From positions 124,001 to 188,000 of the forward strand of contig NZ_JOTP01000003.1 of assembly GCF_000715205.1 (NCBI RefSeq): a stretch of DNA of 64,000 bases, written 5' to 3'. The stretch comes from Bacillus zhangzhouensis. GTDB taxonomy: Bacteria > Bacillota > Bacilli > Bacillales > Bacillaceae. Below, piece after piece: positions 63,154-64,000 of the stretch (the stretch's first letter is position 1; each line of letters opens with the position of its first letter). A model generated the notes under the pieces. That model was not told where the DNA came from, ran no database searches, and was given only the letters and a program-made list of their open reading frames with translations. The position numbers were made by a program, and so were the translations under genes.

Positions 63154-64000
63154 ATGGCAAGTATGAAAAATCGCATGCTAGGCGGGGCAAAATGGACAAG
63201 CTTGTCCGCATTAATCATTACCATCATCCAAATTGCACAGTTCGCCTTTTTAGGGAACGTGATGTCACTTAAAGAGTTTGGGCTCGTTGGCATGATCACA
63301 ACTGTCACAATATTTACGCAGATTTTACTTGATCTAGGCATCGGTGCAGCGATCATTCAAAAGGAACAAACGACGGAACGTCAATTATCTACATTATATT
63401 GGATCAACTTGCTCACCGGTCTTATCTTGTTTTGTTTACTTATCCTTGCAAGCCCAATGATTGCCGCCTTTTATGCCCGGCCAGAGCTAGAGGGTCTGCT
63501 CAAACTATTATCGATCATGTTTCTCATTGCGCCAATTGGCCAGCAATACCAATATATGATGCAAAAAGACTTAGCTTTTAAAACATTAAGTACCATTGAA
63601 GCCATTGCGACCATCATATCGCTGCTCGTTTTACTCGCTTTCGCTTTTTTCATCAATCCGATTGTTGCCTATGTCATCTCTCAAGTGCTGCTGCAATCTG
63701 GAAAAGGTCTATTGTATGCAGCAGCTTATTGGAAGAAGTGGCGTCCAGCACCAGTCTTTGCATTAGGGGAAGTGAAAGAATTTTTCTCATTCGGCGCCTT
63801 CCAGCTGGCATCCAGGCTGGTCAATCGAGCAGGATCGAACATTGACATGATCTTAATCGGCCGGTTTCTTGGAGCAGAGGCGTTAGGTATTTACAGCTTG
63901 GCTTATCAAATTGTGACGATCCCCGTGCTGAAAATTAATCCGATTGTGACGAGAGTGGCTTTCCCTGTTTTCGCAAAAAGTCAGCGTGATCACTCCATGC
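63154..64000 (+). CDS. tuaB: Teichuronic acid export flippase TuaB (3' end outside window)
   Basis: The first 282 residues of a polysaccharide-transport (Wzx/MATE-like) membrane protein with many hydrophobic segments (WTSLSALIITIIQIAQFAFL, LLTGLILFCLLILASPMIAA). Blocks GAAIIQKEQTTERQLSTLYW and SRAGSNIDMILIGRFLGAEALGIY-type NRAGSNIDMILIGRFLG are typical of this family. It starts 18 bases after tuaA. The gene continues past the window. Confidence 0.88.
   Translation, partial: MASMKNRMLGGAKWTSLSALIITIIQIAQFAFLGNVMSLKEFGLVGMITTVTIFTQILLDLGIGAAIIQKEQTTERQLSTLYWINLLTGLILFCLLILASPMIAAFYARPELEGLLKLLSIMFLIAPIGQQYQYMMQKDLAFKTLSTIEAIATIISLLVLLAFAFFINPIVAYVISQVLLQSGKGLLYAAAYWKKWRPAPVFALGEVKEFFSFGAFQLASRLVNRAGSNIDMILIGRFLGAEALGIYSLAYQIVTIPVLKINPIVTRVAFPVFAKSQRDHSM

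Noticed and set aside
1..64000. tRNA, rRNA, prophage or insertion sequence genes
   Set aside because: None were recognised on either strand; there is no transposase, integrase or structural RNA signature.

Overview
The window comes from a Bacillus of the B. pumilus / safensis / altitudinis type. Gene order and protein sequences closely follow the B. subtilis rbs-pgs-gerB-pmi-lytD-tag-gtaB-mnaA-lyt-tua segment. Differences are an extra germinant-receptor operon, a pectin-sugar (kdu/kdg) block, a sugar-sensing and uptake block, and a modified teichoic acid cluster. The species assignment is inference from recognised proteins and synteny; no search was run.

Layout. 1-1256: end of an AlsR-like LysR regulator and a YwrF-like flavoprotein. 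1287-6917 (minus): complete ribose operon rbsRKDACB behind a sigma-A promoter and a LacI-type operator. 6918-7415: no gene, but a dispersed repeat that carries a 154-bp copy of part of rbsA. 7416-11116 (minus): a first GerA-type germinant receptor operon. 11865-16194 (plus): poly-gamma-glutamate synthesis pgsBCAE and its hydrolase pgdS. 16243-20029: YwtE phosphatase, TagT ligase, YwtG sugar transporter. 20166-21554: a glycosyltransferase-methyltransferase fusion. 21576-25288 (minus): gerBC-gerBB-gerBA. 25395-29944: kduD-kduI divergent from kdgR-kdgK-kdgA. 30063-37652: an acetyltransferase, then a membrane sugar-binding protein, YesM-type kinase, YesN-type regulator, and a glucose/mannose-type ABC importer without its own ATPase. 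37799-38749: pmi. 38875-41505: lytD.

41523-53298 is the wall teichoic acid locus: tagBA (minus) divergent from tagD, a TagE-like protein that lacks a recognisable catalytic domain, tagF, a second AT-rich glycerophosphotransferase-family gene, and tagGH. Then come gtaB, mnaA, tagU (lytR), lytABC, a broken lytC copy plus a LytA-like lipoprotein, and the start of the teichuronic acid operon (tuaA, tuaB, running off the window).

How the genes work together: most of the window builds, decorates, cuts or exports cell-surface polymers. Sequence-level control signals fit this. There are PhoP-box arrays at tagA/tagD and at tuaA (the phosphate-starvation swap of teichoic for teichuronic acid), three sigma-D-like promoters of near-identical layout before lytA, lytD and pgdS, two sigma-G-like promoters before the germination operons, KdgR-like palindromes in the kdu/kdg block, and cre-like sites in the sugar block. 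The least ordinary items are the sugar sensor/importer block, the altered tagE and extra glycerophosphotransferase gene, the repeat with captured rbsA sequence, and the decaying lyt duplication.
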